Positions 16,368 to 25,433 of a stretch of DNA of 45,633 bases are shown here, one piece after another. Numbering within the stretch: the first letter of the stretch is position 1; every line of letters starts with the position of its first letter. Under the pieces are notes generated by a model, which did no database searches, was not told the DNA's origin, and saw nothing but the letters and a program-made list of their open reading frames with translations. A program made the position numbers and the translations under genes. Source of the DNA: a virus; IMG/VR virus record IMGVR_UViG_3300036900_000028, positions 1-45,633 of that record; one strand, given 5' to 3'.

Positions 16368-17044
16368 TTCGTCGTAGATCGATTGGCCATCCTCTGGCTG
16401 ATCGGCAGGGTGTAGTGGCCATACACCGTCTCGTTCTGTATGACAAGATCGGACCCGGAGAACACCGCTGCCATTGGTGCGATTGCCTTGTGGCCTGGTT
16501 CTCCAAGACCAAGGCGGCGAGATCTGGACCAACGCGATTGGTTGCCGATCATGTCGACGGAAACCGCAGGAATAACGCCCCCGATAACATCGTCCCAGCC
16601 TGCAATACCTGTAATGCCTATCGGGTAAGGAGAGACGCCATTACGGATGGAGAGGCGGTTGTTCAGCTTGCAGGCGGAAGATCTAGAGCAGCCGAGATCA
16701 CCTGTGTGCAGTGCGGAACCACAACGCTTGTCAGGAAGGTTCGTGCTACCACACAGCAGACCTGTTCTCGATCCTGCCAAGTCAAGATGCTGCTGACGAT
16801 CATGGCAGCACGAGTCCAAGACAATGAATGCTTTGTCAGTCGAACTCTCCCCGATGGCTCCACTATCAGACTTAGAGCAGAGAGTAGAATATGCGATGAC
16901 TGCGGAGATACGTTCAACGTTGAACTGAGTCGTCTCAAGAAGGGTGTCGTCCGTTTCTGCTCGAAGACCTGTTTGATGCGGTCTTCCATGAAGAAATACT
17001 GGTCGAAGCCACATCCAGAGAGAAAACGTAAGAGCGTAGTTTAG
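16355..17044 (+). CDS. HNH homing-type endonuclease with extra zinc modules
   Basis: This 229-residue protein is on the opposite strand to its neighbours. The HNH site is CHWCDC (Cys39/Cys42), LVADHVDGN (His66) and APDNIVPACNTCNAYR (Asn79, Cys83/Cys86). Two further zinc-binding units follow: CVQC with CSRSC (about 115-145), and CDDC with CSKTC (about 185-215). The gene fits exactly between a tail hub gene and an appendage gene, 8 bases from the former. It has lower GC than its surroundings, with many AGA codons. This is the pattern of a free-standing phage homing endonuclease that recently moved in. Its target would be the joined neighbour genes in phages lacking it. Confidence 0.85.
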   Translation: MSTYLRRRSIGHPLADRQGVVAIHRLVLYDKIGPGEHRCHWCDCLVAWFSKTKAARSGPTRLVADHVDGNRRNNAPDNIVPACNTCNAYRVRRDAITDGEAVVQLAGGRSRAAEITCVQCGTTTLVRKVRATTQQTCSRSCQVKMLLTIMAARVQDNECFVSRTLPDGSTIRLRAESRICDDCGDTFNVELSRLKKGVVRFCSKTCLMRSSMKKYWSKPHPERKRKSVV

Positions 17045-17051
17045 TCGCATA

Positions 17052-18704
17052 CTATCTTCCAAAACTGTCCACATCCCACCGCCCGGCCGTGGGGTCTCCA
17101 TCGAAGGCGCCCCAGAGGCCGCCGGCGATGACGTTGAGCACGCGCTCACAGACGTAGGTGGTGACGAGCTTCATGCCCTCACGCTGCTGCTGCACCTGCT
17201 CAATCCAGAAGTCACCGTAAAGCCCCAGCGGCTCCGAGACGACGCTGATGCGGTCAGATACATCCAGCGTCAACTGATAGGTCAGGTGCAGCGCGTCAAT
17301 GTTCGTCACCTTGACCGAGATGGTTGCTCGGGGGTCTTGATAGAAAGCCGCCACGGCATCGCAGAGCGCGATGGCCGTGTTGGAGTTGATCTCCGGTAGC
17401 GCGCCAACCTGGAGCGGGCGCGGGATGGCGTTGACGCCGCCGTACTTGGCGATACTGGCAGACGAGTCGATCGACTGCCGTTCGGTGCCCTGCGAGATGA
17501 CGGTGGTTGGCTGGGCACGGAGTTGAGGGCCGTTGCTGGTTACCCCGTTGATGACGGCCCCGGCGCCAGTCGCGACGAACCGAATGCCGAGGCGCTTGGC
17601 GTTGACGTTCTCCAGCGTCGGCGCGGTGGAGAGGGCACCGGCTGCGACGGTGTAGTCCGTGCCGTTCACGGGCGCTAGCGCACCCGAGCAGGGGTCGGAC
17701 AGCCTCACCTCGACCAGTCGCGATTCGGCCGGACCGAGTGTGACCGCCTGCCCATACTCCCAGACCTTCTGGAGCGTCTGGGTCGCTCGCCGCGTCACTG
17801 CACAGGTGACCTGGTTGTAGATGTCCTTGAAGCCGGCCGAGTATGGCTGCACGCCCTGGTGGTAGAGCTGAGACGATCCGTTGTAGGGGATGGCCGCGTT
17901 GTAGTCAATCGGGTCGTTGTAGCCCACGGCTGAGAAGACGCGATCGTAGAACACGGCCCGACTGCTCATGCTCCGGGCTGCTGACGTCCGATAGTTCCGA
18001 TTCTCGAAGACCGCCCGCCCCTGTGTGTCCTCACCGAAGTAGGACGGGGGGCCTTCAGTGGCCAGCAGTTGCACGATCGCCTCGAAGGCGTCCTGATCGT
18101 CGCACCACCACCAATCGAGCGTGGTGTCGCCGGTCGCGATCACGCGGGCGTTGGACGGCCAGTTGACGGCGTCGAGGATATGGCCGATCGCCTGATCGGT
18201 CCTGATTGTGGCGTAGAGCGGCGTTGAGATGCGGGTGCCACGGAGACGGCTCAGCACGCCCAGGCCCGGCAGCGTCGAGATCATCTGCCCGAGCGCCGTC
18301 TGATGCTCGGGCTCGTCAAGCACGCCCGTAATGACCGGGATCGTCTCGCGGCCGTTATAGAAGACTGTCGCGTTGTAGCTGATGGCCGCGTTGTAGTCGA
18401 CCTGATCGGAGCCGACCGTCATCCTGATCCGCATGCCCTTGCCTGGCAGGATCAGGTGAAACAGGTTCGACAGCGCGTACTCGGGCGAGTAGAGCCGATC
18501 GTAGTTGTTGACCTTCCAGGAGAAGCCTGGCACCATCGGCTGCCCGAGCGGTCGCGCAGCATCACGGCCCCGCTGGACCTGGAGGCTGTCCGGCACGAGC
18601 CTGGAGGTGGTATCGCTCTCGTCCAGGCTATATCCGCCATCGCCCAACCAGTCGACAGCAGCCTCGATGATCGGCTCGCGTGGCGCGTCTACGGTCGTTG
18701 GCAT
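17052..18704 (-). CDS. Tail tip/hub-like structural protein
   Basis: This 550-residue protein starts at ATG 18704, directly after the tape measure gene, where siphoviruses encode the distal tail and hub proteins. The N-terminus has a beta-rich start and a twice-occurring motif (VDYNAAISYNATVFYNG near 103 and IDYNAAIPYNGSS near 268). A segment near 195 (DTTLDWWWCDDQDAFEAIVQLLATEGPPS) is typical of phage tail hub barrels. The C-terminal part (FYQDPRATISVKVTNIDALHLTYQL) has the shape of baseplate hub beta domains. No lytic site is visible. The name rests on synteny and fold impression. Confidence 0.6.
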   Translation of the reverse strand: MPTTVDAPREPIIEAAVDWLGDGGYSLDESDTTSRLVPDSLQVQRGRDAARPLGQPMVPGFSWKVNNYDRLYSPEYALSNLFHLILPGKGMRIRMTVGSDQVDYNAAISYNATVFYNGRETIPVITGVLDEPEHQTALGQMISTLPGLGVLSRLRGTRISTPLYATIRTDQAIGHILDAVNWPSNARVIATGDTTLDWWWCDDQDAFEAIVQLLATEGPPSYFGEDTQGRAVFENRNYRTSAARSMSSRAVFYDRVFSAVGYNDPIDYNAAIPYNGSSQLYHQGVQPYSAGFKDIYNQVTCAVTRRATQTLQKVWEYGQAVTLGPAESRLVEVRLSDPCSGALAPVNGTDYTVAAGALSTAPTLENVNAKRLGIRFVATGAGAVINGVTSNGPQLRAQPTTVISQGTERQSIDSSASIAKYGGVNAIPRPLQVGALPEINSNTAIALCDAVAAFYQDPRATISVKVTNIDALHLTYQLTLDVSDRISVVSEPLGLYGDFWIEQVQQQREGMKLVTTYVCERVLNVIAGGLWGAFDGDPTAGRWDVDSFGR

Positions 18705-18706
18705 GG

Positions 18707-21700
18707 CTAGCTATTCGGCCCGATGAACGTCACGCGGCCCTGGCGGTCGGCCTTCGAGAGCGCGCCGATGATCAGATCCTGGAATGATCGGCCGTCGTAC
18801 GCCTGAGAGCCGCGCAGATCGAAGTGGTAGGTTGAACCAGAGGCGGCGCCGTACTGGCTGGCCGGCACGATGAACTCACCGCCAGCCTCGGACATGATCC
18901 CGCTGACGCGCCCAGTTTGTGCCGACACGAGCAAATGCGGGTCGGGAACGTAACCGCCATCTGCATACCCGGCGATGCTGGCGATCTTGCCGCCCCATGA
19001 TGGGTCCGTCGCATAGATCGGGCCGATAGCCTCGGCAAATCTTCGAGCGTCGTGGGTACTGTCCCAGACCGATGTACCGGCTCTGTAGATGCCAGACTGC
19101 CTGACAAGTTTCCCGAAGTCTTCAAAGCTCTCCGCATTGTTGTGGTACGCCCGAAATGCCGCGTTGACCGTAACCCGCTGGCCATTGATGATTTCGTCGG
19201 TCGGCAGCGTGACCGACCCGGCAGGCCCCGTCCCTTTGATCGAAAACAGATTGTGGTATTGCGTCTGAAGCTGCGAACTGATTCCCTCTTGAATAGGGAT
19301 CGCGGCCATGATGTAGGCCGGCAGATCGTATGCAGCAGCAGCAGCAGCCGCCGAATTGAGCAAGCTCTGATAGATGGGCGACTGGTTCGGGTGAGACGGC
19401 ACGGACTCGAAACCAGGACCGCCTCCCCCCGCGTTGATGCCAGGGATGCCGCCCGGTCCGGGGCCAACACCGGCGCCGATGCCGCCACCAGCGTTGACGC
19501 CTGGGATGCCACCCGGACCGGGGCCAGTGCCCGAGGAGTTGCCCGTTCCCGACCCGCTGCCACTCGGCACGCTCGGCCCGTACGGAGCCGTGCCCACGCC
19601 GCCCTGACTGTTGATGCCGTTGGCGCGGCGCTGGACCTGATCGAAATAGGCATTGGCGTCGGCAGTAGCCTGCTCCCAGGTCTTCGTGATCGTGCCATTG
19701 GAGCCGACGAGGCCGTTCTGATAGTCCTTCCAGCGCTGCTCCTCGATCTTGAGTGCATCGTCGAGCGCCCGCTTGTGCGCGTCGATCTGGTCGATGATGC
19801 CGCTCTTGCCGTCCGGGGCATGGTAGGCCGCTTGGATGGCTGCGCGCTGGGCCTCGTACGACGCCTCGGCATCGGCAGCCTGATCGCGGTAGCCCTTCGC
19901 AGCGGCAGCAGCGGCCTTCTGGGCGGTCGGGATCAGGCCGGTTACCGGGTTGGTGTAGGTGTCGTCGATCGCCTTGGTCGCAGCCTGCGCCATCCGCTCG
20001 GCCGCCGTCTTCTGGGCGTCGAAGCTGATGTCCGCCGCCTTCTGCGCGGCCTCGACGGCAGGGATCAGCCCCCGTTGTGGATCGCGATAGATGACGCGGG
20101 TCCGCTCGTTCGCCTCATCGCGCGCCCGATCGGCCTGCGTTCGCGCTAGACGGTCTGCCTCATCCTCGGCGGTCCTGACGTCCTGGATAGCCCGCTTCCG
20201 CTGGGTGGCCTGGTCGTCTTCGAGACGGACATTCGTATCGTGCGCGTCCTGCTCGGCCCGCTTGCGGGCGTCGATGCCGTCGAGGGCGTGCTTGTTGACA
20301 TCCTCAGCAGCCAGTTTCTGCTTCGCGAGGTCGTCGGTGATCGACTTGTACTTGTCGTTTTCAGCCTTGGTCTCCTGGGATATCCTGTCCTTCGCCAGCG
20401 TCAGCGCGGCATCGGCATCCCGTTTCTGCTGGTCGAGCAGTTCCTTCTGGTGCGTGTAGAGGGCGTCATTCGCACGCTTCTCGTCATCAATGTGGTTCTT
20501 GGTGGCGGTGTACAGGTCATCCGCCACCTGCTTCTGCTTGTCGAGGCTGTCCTTGATTGCCTTATAGGTGTCGTCCGCTGCCTGCCGCTTGGCGGCAACG
20601 TCTTTCTCAACCCGGGCCAACTCATCATCAGCGGCCTGCTTCTGGTCGGCCGTCGTCTTCTGCACCAATGCATAGGCGTCATCCGCCGCCTGCTTGCGGG
20701 CTGCGACCGAATCGGCGATCAGCTTGTAGGCGTCATCGGCTGCCGTTTTCTCGGTGTCGAGTACGCGCTTGGTGTTGGTGAGTTGATCGTCTGCCGCTTG
20801 CTTCTGAGCGGACGCGATGTCCTTGACGCGCGCCAGTTGATCATCAGCCGCCTGCTTCTCGGCATCGTTTGCGGCCTTAGCCTGCCGGTTGCGTTCGTCT
20901 TCGGCAGCCTTCTCGGCGGCAGCCTGATCGGCAATGGCCGCCTTCTGATCCTGGAGGGCCTGACGCTGGCCGTCCCGACTGATCTTATTCTGGCCGTCAA
21001 CGAGGGCTTGCTGCGCCTCCAGGAGCGTTCTGGTGGCGTCGTCAATCGTCTTCTGATTGCCGGATGATTGGGCCTGGAGTAAACCCGACTTTGCCGCTGA
21101 GACGCGGTCGTTGAGGCCCTGGAGGGTCGCAGCGTTCTGCTCGGCCTTGTCCGCTTCATCGAGGCCACGGATCTGGGCGTCAATAGCATCCTGACGGGCC
21201 TTGCTCTCGGCGTCGATCGCGGCAAGCGCCTGGCGGTGCCGGTCGTCCTCCGCCGACGCTTCTGCCTCAATCGCCCGGAGCGTCTGATCGTGCGCTGTCT
21301 GGGCCGCCTGGACCTGATCGTCCAGATTGCGGACGGTGCGGTCGTGGAGGTCCTGGGCCGCTTGACCCTCATCGGCAAGTTGCCGCAACTTCAGATCATG
21401 AGCGTCCTGGGCCTGCTTCTGCTCGTCTTCGAGATGGCGAACGGTCGTGTCGTGCAGCGTATTCGCCGCGTCGAGTTGGTCCTGCGCCTGCCGTACGATC
21501 AGGTCATGGGCGGTCTTCGCCTGATCCTCTCGGTCGGACAGTTGACGGACCGTGAGGTCGTGGGCGGTCTGAGCGGCGTCTGCCTGCGCGGACAATTGCC
21601 GCGTCGTTGCATCGTGGGCATCTTGCGCCGCCTTCGCCTCATCGTCGAGTTGCTGCGCACGGGCATCGTGGGCCTTCTGGTCGGCCCGTGCCTCCGCGTC

Positions 21701-23740
21701 GATGAAGTCGACGGTGGCGTCGTGAATCTTCTGGGCCTTGTCGCCCTCATCCTGGATAGCCTGGAGGCGCTTGTCGTGCTTGTCTGAATCCGCCTTCGCC
21801 TCAGCCTCGATGTTGCGAAGCTCAGCCTCCTTCTTGTCGTTGGCCTTCTTGACCTCGTCGTCCAGGTTGCGGACAACCTGCTCGTGACGGGCACTCTCCG
21901 CTCGTGAGATGGCCTGGGCCTGATCGGCAAGTGCCCGATCCTCGACGGTCCTGGCGTCATCACGAGCCTGCTTATCAGCATTCAGCCCGTCGATAACCTC
22001 CTGGTGGTGCTTGTCAGTCGCGGCCTTCTCGGCCTGCTCCTGAACTTCGAGTTGCTTGATCTGGGCGGCGGCCGCGTCGTCCGCTGCCTGCTTGGCTGCC
22101 GAGATGCCATCGAGTTCGTCCTGCTTGCGCTGCTCGATGATGTCTTTCTCGGTCTGCTCGTTGGCCTGAAGCTGAGCGATGTTGGTGCGGAAGCCTTCGG
22201 CGGCCGCATCGGCCTCTGCCTTGATCTCGTCAAGGCGGTTCTTCTTTTGCTTGTCGAGCGCATCAAGTTGGTTCTTCTCAGCGAGTTCAGCCTGCCGCTT
22301 GTCGTCCTCAAGTTTGGCCACAGCCGCATCATGGGCCTGCTTCAGTTCATCCTGGAGCGCCTTGCCCTGCCGTTCGAGCGCCGATGCCGCGTCCTCATCC
22401 TGCTGCTTGGCGGCGGCCTGGGCATCGCGTGCGGATGCCGCCTGCTGAGCGGCTGATGCATCGGCTTGCTGTTTCGCTGCCTGGTCAGCAATGCGCTGGT
22501 TGGCCGTCGTGATCTGGTCGTACGCTTCTTTGGCCTGCTGCGAGGCCACGACGAGGTTGCCGGAAGCCGCCGATCCGAGTGCCTCGAAGATCTTGACGGC
22601 CGCGCTCAGCGACTCCACGACCCGCTGCGACGTCTCGGTCGTGCCGTCGAAGATCTGGAGGAATTTGGTCAGTTCCTGCTCAGCCGCAACGATGGTCGGC
22701 GTGAGCTTCTGGCCCATCTCGATTTCGATGGCCTGAAACTCGGTGGTGAGCTTGTTCGTGGCGCCGACCAGCGTGTTCTGGTGTTCGGCCGCAGCGCCGG
22801 TCTGGTCGCCAGTCTCCTTCATCAGTGCGATGTAGGCGGCCTGGATGATGCGGCCCTCGGACAACTGAGCGAAGTTCGCTTTCTCCGACTCGGTCAGGTC
22901 GCCCTCAGCCTTGATAATCCGCTGGTTGATCAGGTCGCCATACTGCGTGAGCGCGCCGGCCCGGCCCTTCAGGCCACCTTCGAGAGCCTTCAGGGCCTCC
23001 GGGAGCGTCGTGCCATACTGCGCCGCCAGGTCAGCCGCGACTTTGACCAGTTTCTCGTCCTGGTCAATCGTGAGGTTGCCTTCCTTGTTGAAGGCTTCGA
23101 GGCCGGCTAAGGAGCGCTCGTAGGCCGTGACGCTGAACTCGGACTGCTTGGACTGCTCCTGCGCGTAGGCGATCAGGACCGGTGTCGCGTCGCCATACGC
23201 CTTGGTCAGTGCGAACTGGGCCTGCTCGGCCTTGGCCGTAACGTCGATGACCTCGGCGATGGCATCGTGGACGAGGTGCACGCCGATCTGCACGCCGGTC
23301 AGAGCACTCGCGAACTTGAGCGCCGACGACGCCGAGAGGTTGAAGGTCTGGCTCGATTGTGTCGTGACCTGCGTAGCCGCTTGCTGCGCTGTGGCCTGCG
23401 CGGTCGTGGCCTGGGTCGCAGCCTGCGTCGCGACCGTCTGCTGCTGCTGGGCCTGGGCGTTGGCCAGCATGGCGGCGGCGTTCTGCTGGGCCGCCTGCGC
23501 TGCCACGCCGAGCGCCTGCGCCTGCGCCTGGGTGGCAGCGGCCTGCTGCTGGTACGCCTGGACGATAACCTGGGCTTGCCCGGCAAGGGCGGCTGACTGA
23601 GCGAGGCCGGCCTGACGAATGGCCGCCGTCATCGCCTCGTTGGCGGTCTTGGTCGCAGCCTGGGCCTGGACGTAGGCGTCGAGCAGCGGCTGGCTGTTGA
23701 GAACCAGATCGTACTCGGCGCTGCCCAACCCGAACGGCAT
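18707..23740 (-). CDS. Tape measure protein with C-terminal GH73-type glucosaminidase
   Basis: This 1677-residue protein is the ruler of the tail. Residues 1-130 are Gln/Ala-rich. About 150-400 resembles the globular tape measure segment. About 400-1370 is an unusually long charged coiled coil with many repeats of DDxYxxxKxxxxxxKQxA and AHDxTVRQL type. A Gly/Pro linker follows (about 1385-1450) with two copies of GPGPGGIPG(V/I)NAGGG. Residues 1455-1595 match a GH73 (FlgJ-like) glucosaminidase: AAIPIQEGISSQ (Glu1485), YHNLFSIKG, FEDFGKLV and YATDPSWGGKIASI. The end (GGYVPDPHLLVSA, EAGGEFIVPA) is typical of tape measure C-termini. The enzyme would open peptidoglycan during DNA entry. Confidence 0.9.
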   Translation of the reverse strand: MPFGLGSAEYDLVLNSQPLLDAYVQAQAATKTANEAMTAAIRQAGLAQSAALAGQAQVIVQAYQQQAAATQAQAQALGVAAQAAQQNAAAMLANAQAQQQQTVATQAATQATTAQATAQQAATQVTTQSSQTFNLSASSALKFASALTGVQIGVHLVHDAIAEVIDVTAKAEQAQFALTKAYGDATPVLIAYAQEQSKQSEFSVTAYERSLAGLEAFNKEGNLTIDQDEKLVKVAADLAAQYGTTLPEALKALEGGLKGRAGALTQYGDLINQRIIKAEGDLTESEKANFAQLSEGRIIQAAYIALMKETGDQTGAAAEHQNTLVGATNKLTTEFQAIEIEMGQKLTPTIVAAEQELTKFLQIFDGTTETSQRVVESLSAAVKIFEALGSAASGNLVVASQQAKEAYDQITTANQRIADQAAKQQADASAAQQAASARDAQAAAKQQDEDAASALERQGKALQDELKQAHDAAVAKLEDDKRQAELAEKNQLDALDKQKKNRLDEIKAEADAAAEGFRTNIAQLQANEQTEKDIIEQRKQDELDGISAAKQAADDAAAAQIKQLEVQEQAEKAATDKHHQEVIDGLNADKQARDDARTVEDRALADQAQAISRAESARHEQVVRNLDDEVKKANDKKEAELRNIEAEAKADSDKHDKRLQAIQDEGDKAQKIHDATVDFIDAEARADQKAHDARAQQLDDEAKAAQDAHDATTRQLSAQADAAQTAHDLTVRQLSDREDQAKTAHDLIVRQAQDQLDAANTLHDTTVRHLEDEQKQAQDAHDLKLRQLADEGQAAQDLHDRTVRNLDDQVQAAQTAHDQTLRAIEAEASAEDDRHRQALAAIDAESKARQDAIDAQIRGLDEADKAEQNAATLQGLNDRVSAAKSGLLQAQSSGNQKTIDDATRTLLEAQQALVDGQNKISRDGQRQALQDQKAAIADQAAAEKAAEDERNRQAKAANDAEKQAADDQLARVKDIASAQKQAADDQLTNTKRVLDTEKTAADDAYKLIADSVAARKQAADDAYALVQKTTADQKQAADDELARVEKDVAAKRQAADDTYKAIKDSLDKQKQVADDLYTATKNHIDDEKRANDALYTHQKELLDQQKRDADAALTLAKDRISQETKAENDKYKSITDDLAKQKLAAEDVNKHALDGIDARKRAEQDAHDTNVRLEDDQATQRKRAIQDVRTAEDEADRLARTQADRARDEANERTRVIYRDPQRGLIPAVEAAQKAADISFDAQKTAAERMAQAATKAIDDTYTNPVTGLIPTAQKAAAAAAKGYRDQAADAEASYEAQRAAIQAAYHAPDGKSGIIDQIDAHKRALDDALKIEEQRWKDYQNGLVGSNGTITKTWEQATADANAYFDQVQRRANGINSQGGVGTAPYGPSVPSGSGSGTGNSSGTGPGPGGIPGVNAGGGIGAGVGPGPGGIPGINAGGGGPGFESVPSHPNQSPIYQSLLNSAAAAAAAYDLPAYIMAAIPIQEGISSQLQTQYHNLFSIKGTGPAGSVTLPTDEIINGQRVTVNAAFRAYHNNAESFEDFGKLVRQSGIYRAGTSVWDSTHDARRFAEAIGPIYATDPSWGGKIASIAGYADGGYVPDPHLLVSAQTGRVSGIMSEAGGEFIVPASQYGAASGSTYHFDLRGSQAYDGRSFQDLIIGALSKADRQGRVTFIGPNS

Positions 23741-23742
23741 AA

Positions 23743-24114
23743 CTAGTGACTCACCCCGCCGCCGAGGGCGCGCGACAACTGCGTGAACAGCGCGTCAAAG
23801 GAGACGTGCTTGTCGTTGAACATGAATTTGTCGTCCTGGGCCACGGGCTCCACGGACTGCGACGGTACCCCCCGAGCGCGCTCAGCCAGGGCGTCCCACC
23901 AGGGCTCTTTCTGGTGTTGCGCGGTTGCCGCCTGGGCTGCGTCGAGGAGACGTTCAGCGCGCAGGCTGTCCATCTCTTCGGCGTAGCGCTCGAACAGCCC
24001 GATCGTCATGCTCATGCTCAACCAGTGGTCCAATCCGAGTCCGTAGAACGCGCTCAGGCGGGGGACGAGCCTTCCATAATCGACTGGCTCGTCCCCACTG
24101 CTTCCGGGTCCGCA
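23743..24114 (-). CDS. Tail assembly chaperone, downstream frame (T-like), made by -1 frameshift
   Basis: The frame is open from 24114 to TAG 23743 and lies -1 to the upstream chaperone gene. It overlaps the end of that gene and continues through its stop as RLSAFYGLGLDHWLSM, then a helical C-terminus ending RALGGGVSH. A TTG at 24033 could start it alone, but it has no ribosome site. In lambda and many siphoviruses the G and GT proteins before the tape measure gene arise by ribosomal frameshifting, which is the best reading here. A fusion of about 250 residues is predicted. It would guide tail tube polymerisation around the tape measure. Confidence 0.75.
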   Translation of the reverse strand, partial: CGPGSSGDEPVDYGRLVPRLSAFYGLGLDHWLSMSMTIGLFERYAEEMDSLRAERLLDAAQAATAQHQKEPWWDALAERARGVPSQSVEPVAQDDKFMFNDKHVSFDALFTQLSRALGGGVSH

Positions 24115-24500
24115 TCAGGCTCCGTCTGCTCGATCTGCCGCCACCAGCCCAACTGGATCAGCAGCGCGGTGTGGGCCTCATCGTCAGCCGCCAGCAGATC
24201 AGCCTCCTCTGAGTTGAGACCAGGGATGACGGCCTTCAGGCACTCCGCAACCCACAGCATGCCGGCCGACTGTTTGTCGATCGTCGTCAGGCTGTCGTCG
24301 TTCACCTGATTGATGTAGGTCTGCCTGGCCGCGTCGTACTGGATCGTGACGGGGATCGGGCACCGCTTGCCCTTAACGTAGCCGGAGAGTGTGACGACCT
24401 CGCCATCGCGCATGATCTCGATGGACGTCCGCTCGGGGGTCAGGTCGCCGAGGCGGATCACCCGATCCGCCAGCATGCTCACGCCATTGCGACCAGCCAT
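24054..24500 (-). CDS. Tail assembly chaperone, upstream frame (G-like)
   Basis: This 148-residue protein starts at ATG 24500, which shares a base with the stop of the tail tube gene (TAATG). The N-terminus DRVIRLGDLTPERTSIEIMRDGEVVTLSGYV is beta-rich, and the rest is helical (SAGMLWVAECLKAVIPGLNSEE), as in G-type chaperones. Two mononucleotide runs near its end, GGGG at 24096-24093 and CCCCC at 24064-24060, lie inside the window where a -1 slip leads into the T-like frame. Place and size between tail tube and tape measure genes support the assignment. Confidence 0.75.
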   Translation of the reverse strand: MAGRNGVSMLADRVIRLGDLTPERTSIEIMRDGEVVTLSGYVKGKRCPIPVTIQYDAARQTYINQVNDDSLTTIDKQSAGMLWVAECLKAVIPGLNSEEADLLAADDEAHTALLIQLGWWRQIEQTEPDADPEAVGTSQSIMEGSSPA

Positions 24501-25087
24501 TAGAGCGCCGCCAGCACTTTCCGCAGCGTCAGGATGCGGTTCGAGTTGTTCGGGTCAGGGAACGCCTCGACCTCGAACGGGATGACCGCCTTAGCCGAAC
24601 TGGAGAACTGCACCTGTGGGTTGCCACGGGCCTGCGAGCGCCAGGCAACCGGGCGGAACGACTCGCCATCGCCCGAGGCATGCACGTCGAAGCCGACCGT
24701 CAGGTAGGTGAGCGAGAGCGTGGCATCGAAAGCGAGGTCCGTATGCCCGCGCACGCCGGAGGTGGCCGCCGTGGTGCTACTTGTTCCCTGACCAGTGGCG
24801 ACCTTGACATTGCCAGTCGTGAACTCGGCCATGTTGCCCGAGAGGCGGATGTCTCGGGCAGTCGGCACGGTCAGGACCGGGTCGATCGACTGGTCCACCT
24901 TCACGTCGTCGAACGTCACGCTCACGTTGAAGCGCAGGCCGCCATCGGTGTACCCGACGTCGACCCACGAGCCGCCCCAGGCTGTGCCCCAGGCAGAATC
25001 GGTTGGCATGGTGTTGCCCGAGGAGTAGGGCTCCTCGTACATCACGAAGTCCCTGCTTTGCTGGACGTTGGTTGCTGAACCGCTCAT
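24500..25087 (-). CDS. Major tail tube protein
   Basis: This 195-residue protein starts at ATG 25087 with AAGGA upstream. It has the layout of siphovirus tail tube proteins: an N-terminal arm (NVQQSRDFVMYEEPYSSG), a beta-sandwich core (VDVGYTDGGLRFNVSVTFDDVKVDQS and RDIRLSGNMAEFTTGNVKVATG), then FDVHASGDGESFRPV and a final RILTLRKVLAAL strand. It precedes the chaperone pair and tape measure gene, as expected for the tube protein. It should form stacked hexameric rings. Confidence 0.8.
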   Translation of the reverse strand: MSGSATNVQQSRDFVMYEEPYSSGNTMPTDSAWGTAWGGSWVDVGYTDGGLRFNVSVTFDDVKVDQSIDPVLTVPTARDIRLSGNMAEFTTGNVKVATGQGTSSTTAATSGVRGHTDLAFDATLSLTYLTVGFDVHASGDGESFRPVAWRSQARGNPQVQFSSSAKAVIPFEVEAFPDPNNSNRILTLRKVLAAL

Positions 25088-25106
25088 GGTCGTTGCATCC
25101 TTTCGA

Positions 25107-25430
25107 TCAGATCTGGAAGGCGCCGACCGTGATGGCCGTCACCTGGGAGTACGTGATCTGGACGTAGCCGCTCGTGTCGTTGAAGCGGTTGGGATCGAAC
25201 GGTCCGATCATCTTGTCGCCGCCGCTGGAGACCGTGACCGTCTGGTTGTGGGTCGAGCCCTGGTTGCAGGTGACCTGGCTGGCGATCGTCACGGTGACAG
25301 CGGCACCGGCGCTCTTGACTTCGAGCATCGTCTTGCCGTCGTTGCTGAACTGGTCGCCGCCGGAGGTTGCCGCCGCGAATGACGGGGTCGCCCCGGTGGT
25401 GTTGACGTCCTGGACTGAGAGAGTCGCCAT
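25107..25430 (-). CDS. Small beta-rich structural protein (paralogue of the one at 29829)
   Basis: This 107-residue beta-rich protein has NDGKTMLEVKSAGAAVTV, IASQVTCNQGSTHNQTV and NDTSGYVQITYSQVTAITV. The gene at 29829-30242 has matching blocks (NNGRTMLLVEN, VVSQVACNQGVTH, DSRGYVQLEYSSVTGVTV), so the two are paralogues. Both lie among virion genes, so Ig-like or decoration proteins of capsid or tail are likely. This copy stands next to the tail tube gene and may decorate the tail. The shared CNQG motif is unusual. Confidence 0.65.
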   Translation of the reverse strand: MATLSVQDVNTTGATPSFAAATSGGDQFSNDGKTMLEVKSAGAAVTVTIASQVTCNQGSTHNQTVTVSSGGDKMIGPFDPNRFNDTSGYVQITYSQVTAITVGAFQI

Positions 25431-25433
25431 CGG

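Noticed and set aside
16328-17149. Minus-strand 273-codon open frame opposite the HNH gene
   Set aside because: HNH and two zinc modules on the plus strand are unmistakable; the antisense frame would also overlap the tail hub gene.
19052-20149. Plus-strand 365-codon frame in the tape measure region
   Set aside because: Antisense shadow of the coiled-coil coding sequence, no ribosome site and no recognisable domain.
20000-22300. Repeated DNA pattern resembling an array
   Set aside because: The repeats are degenerate and in phase with coiled-coil codons of the tape measure protein; there are no uniform spacers, so it is not CRISPR or a tandem non-coding array.
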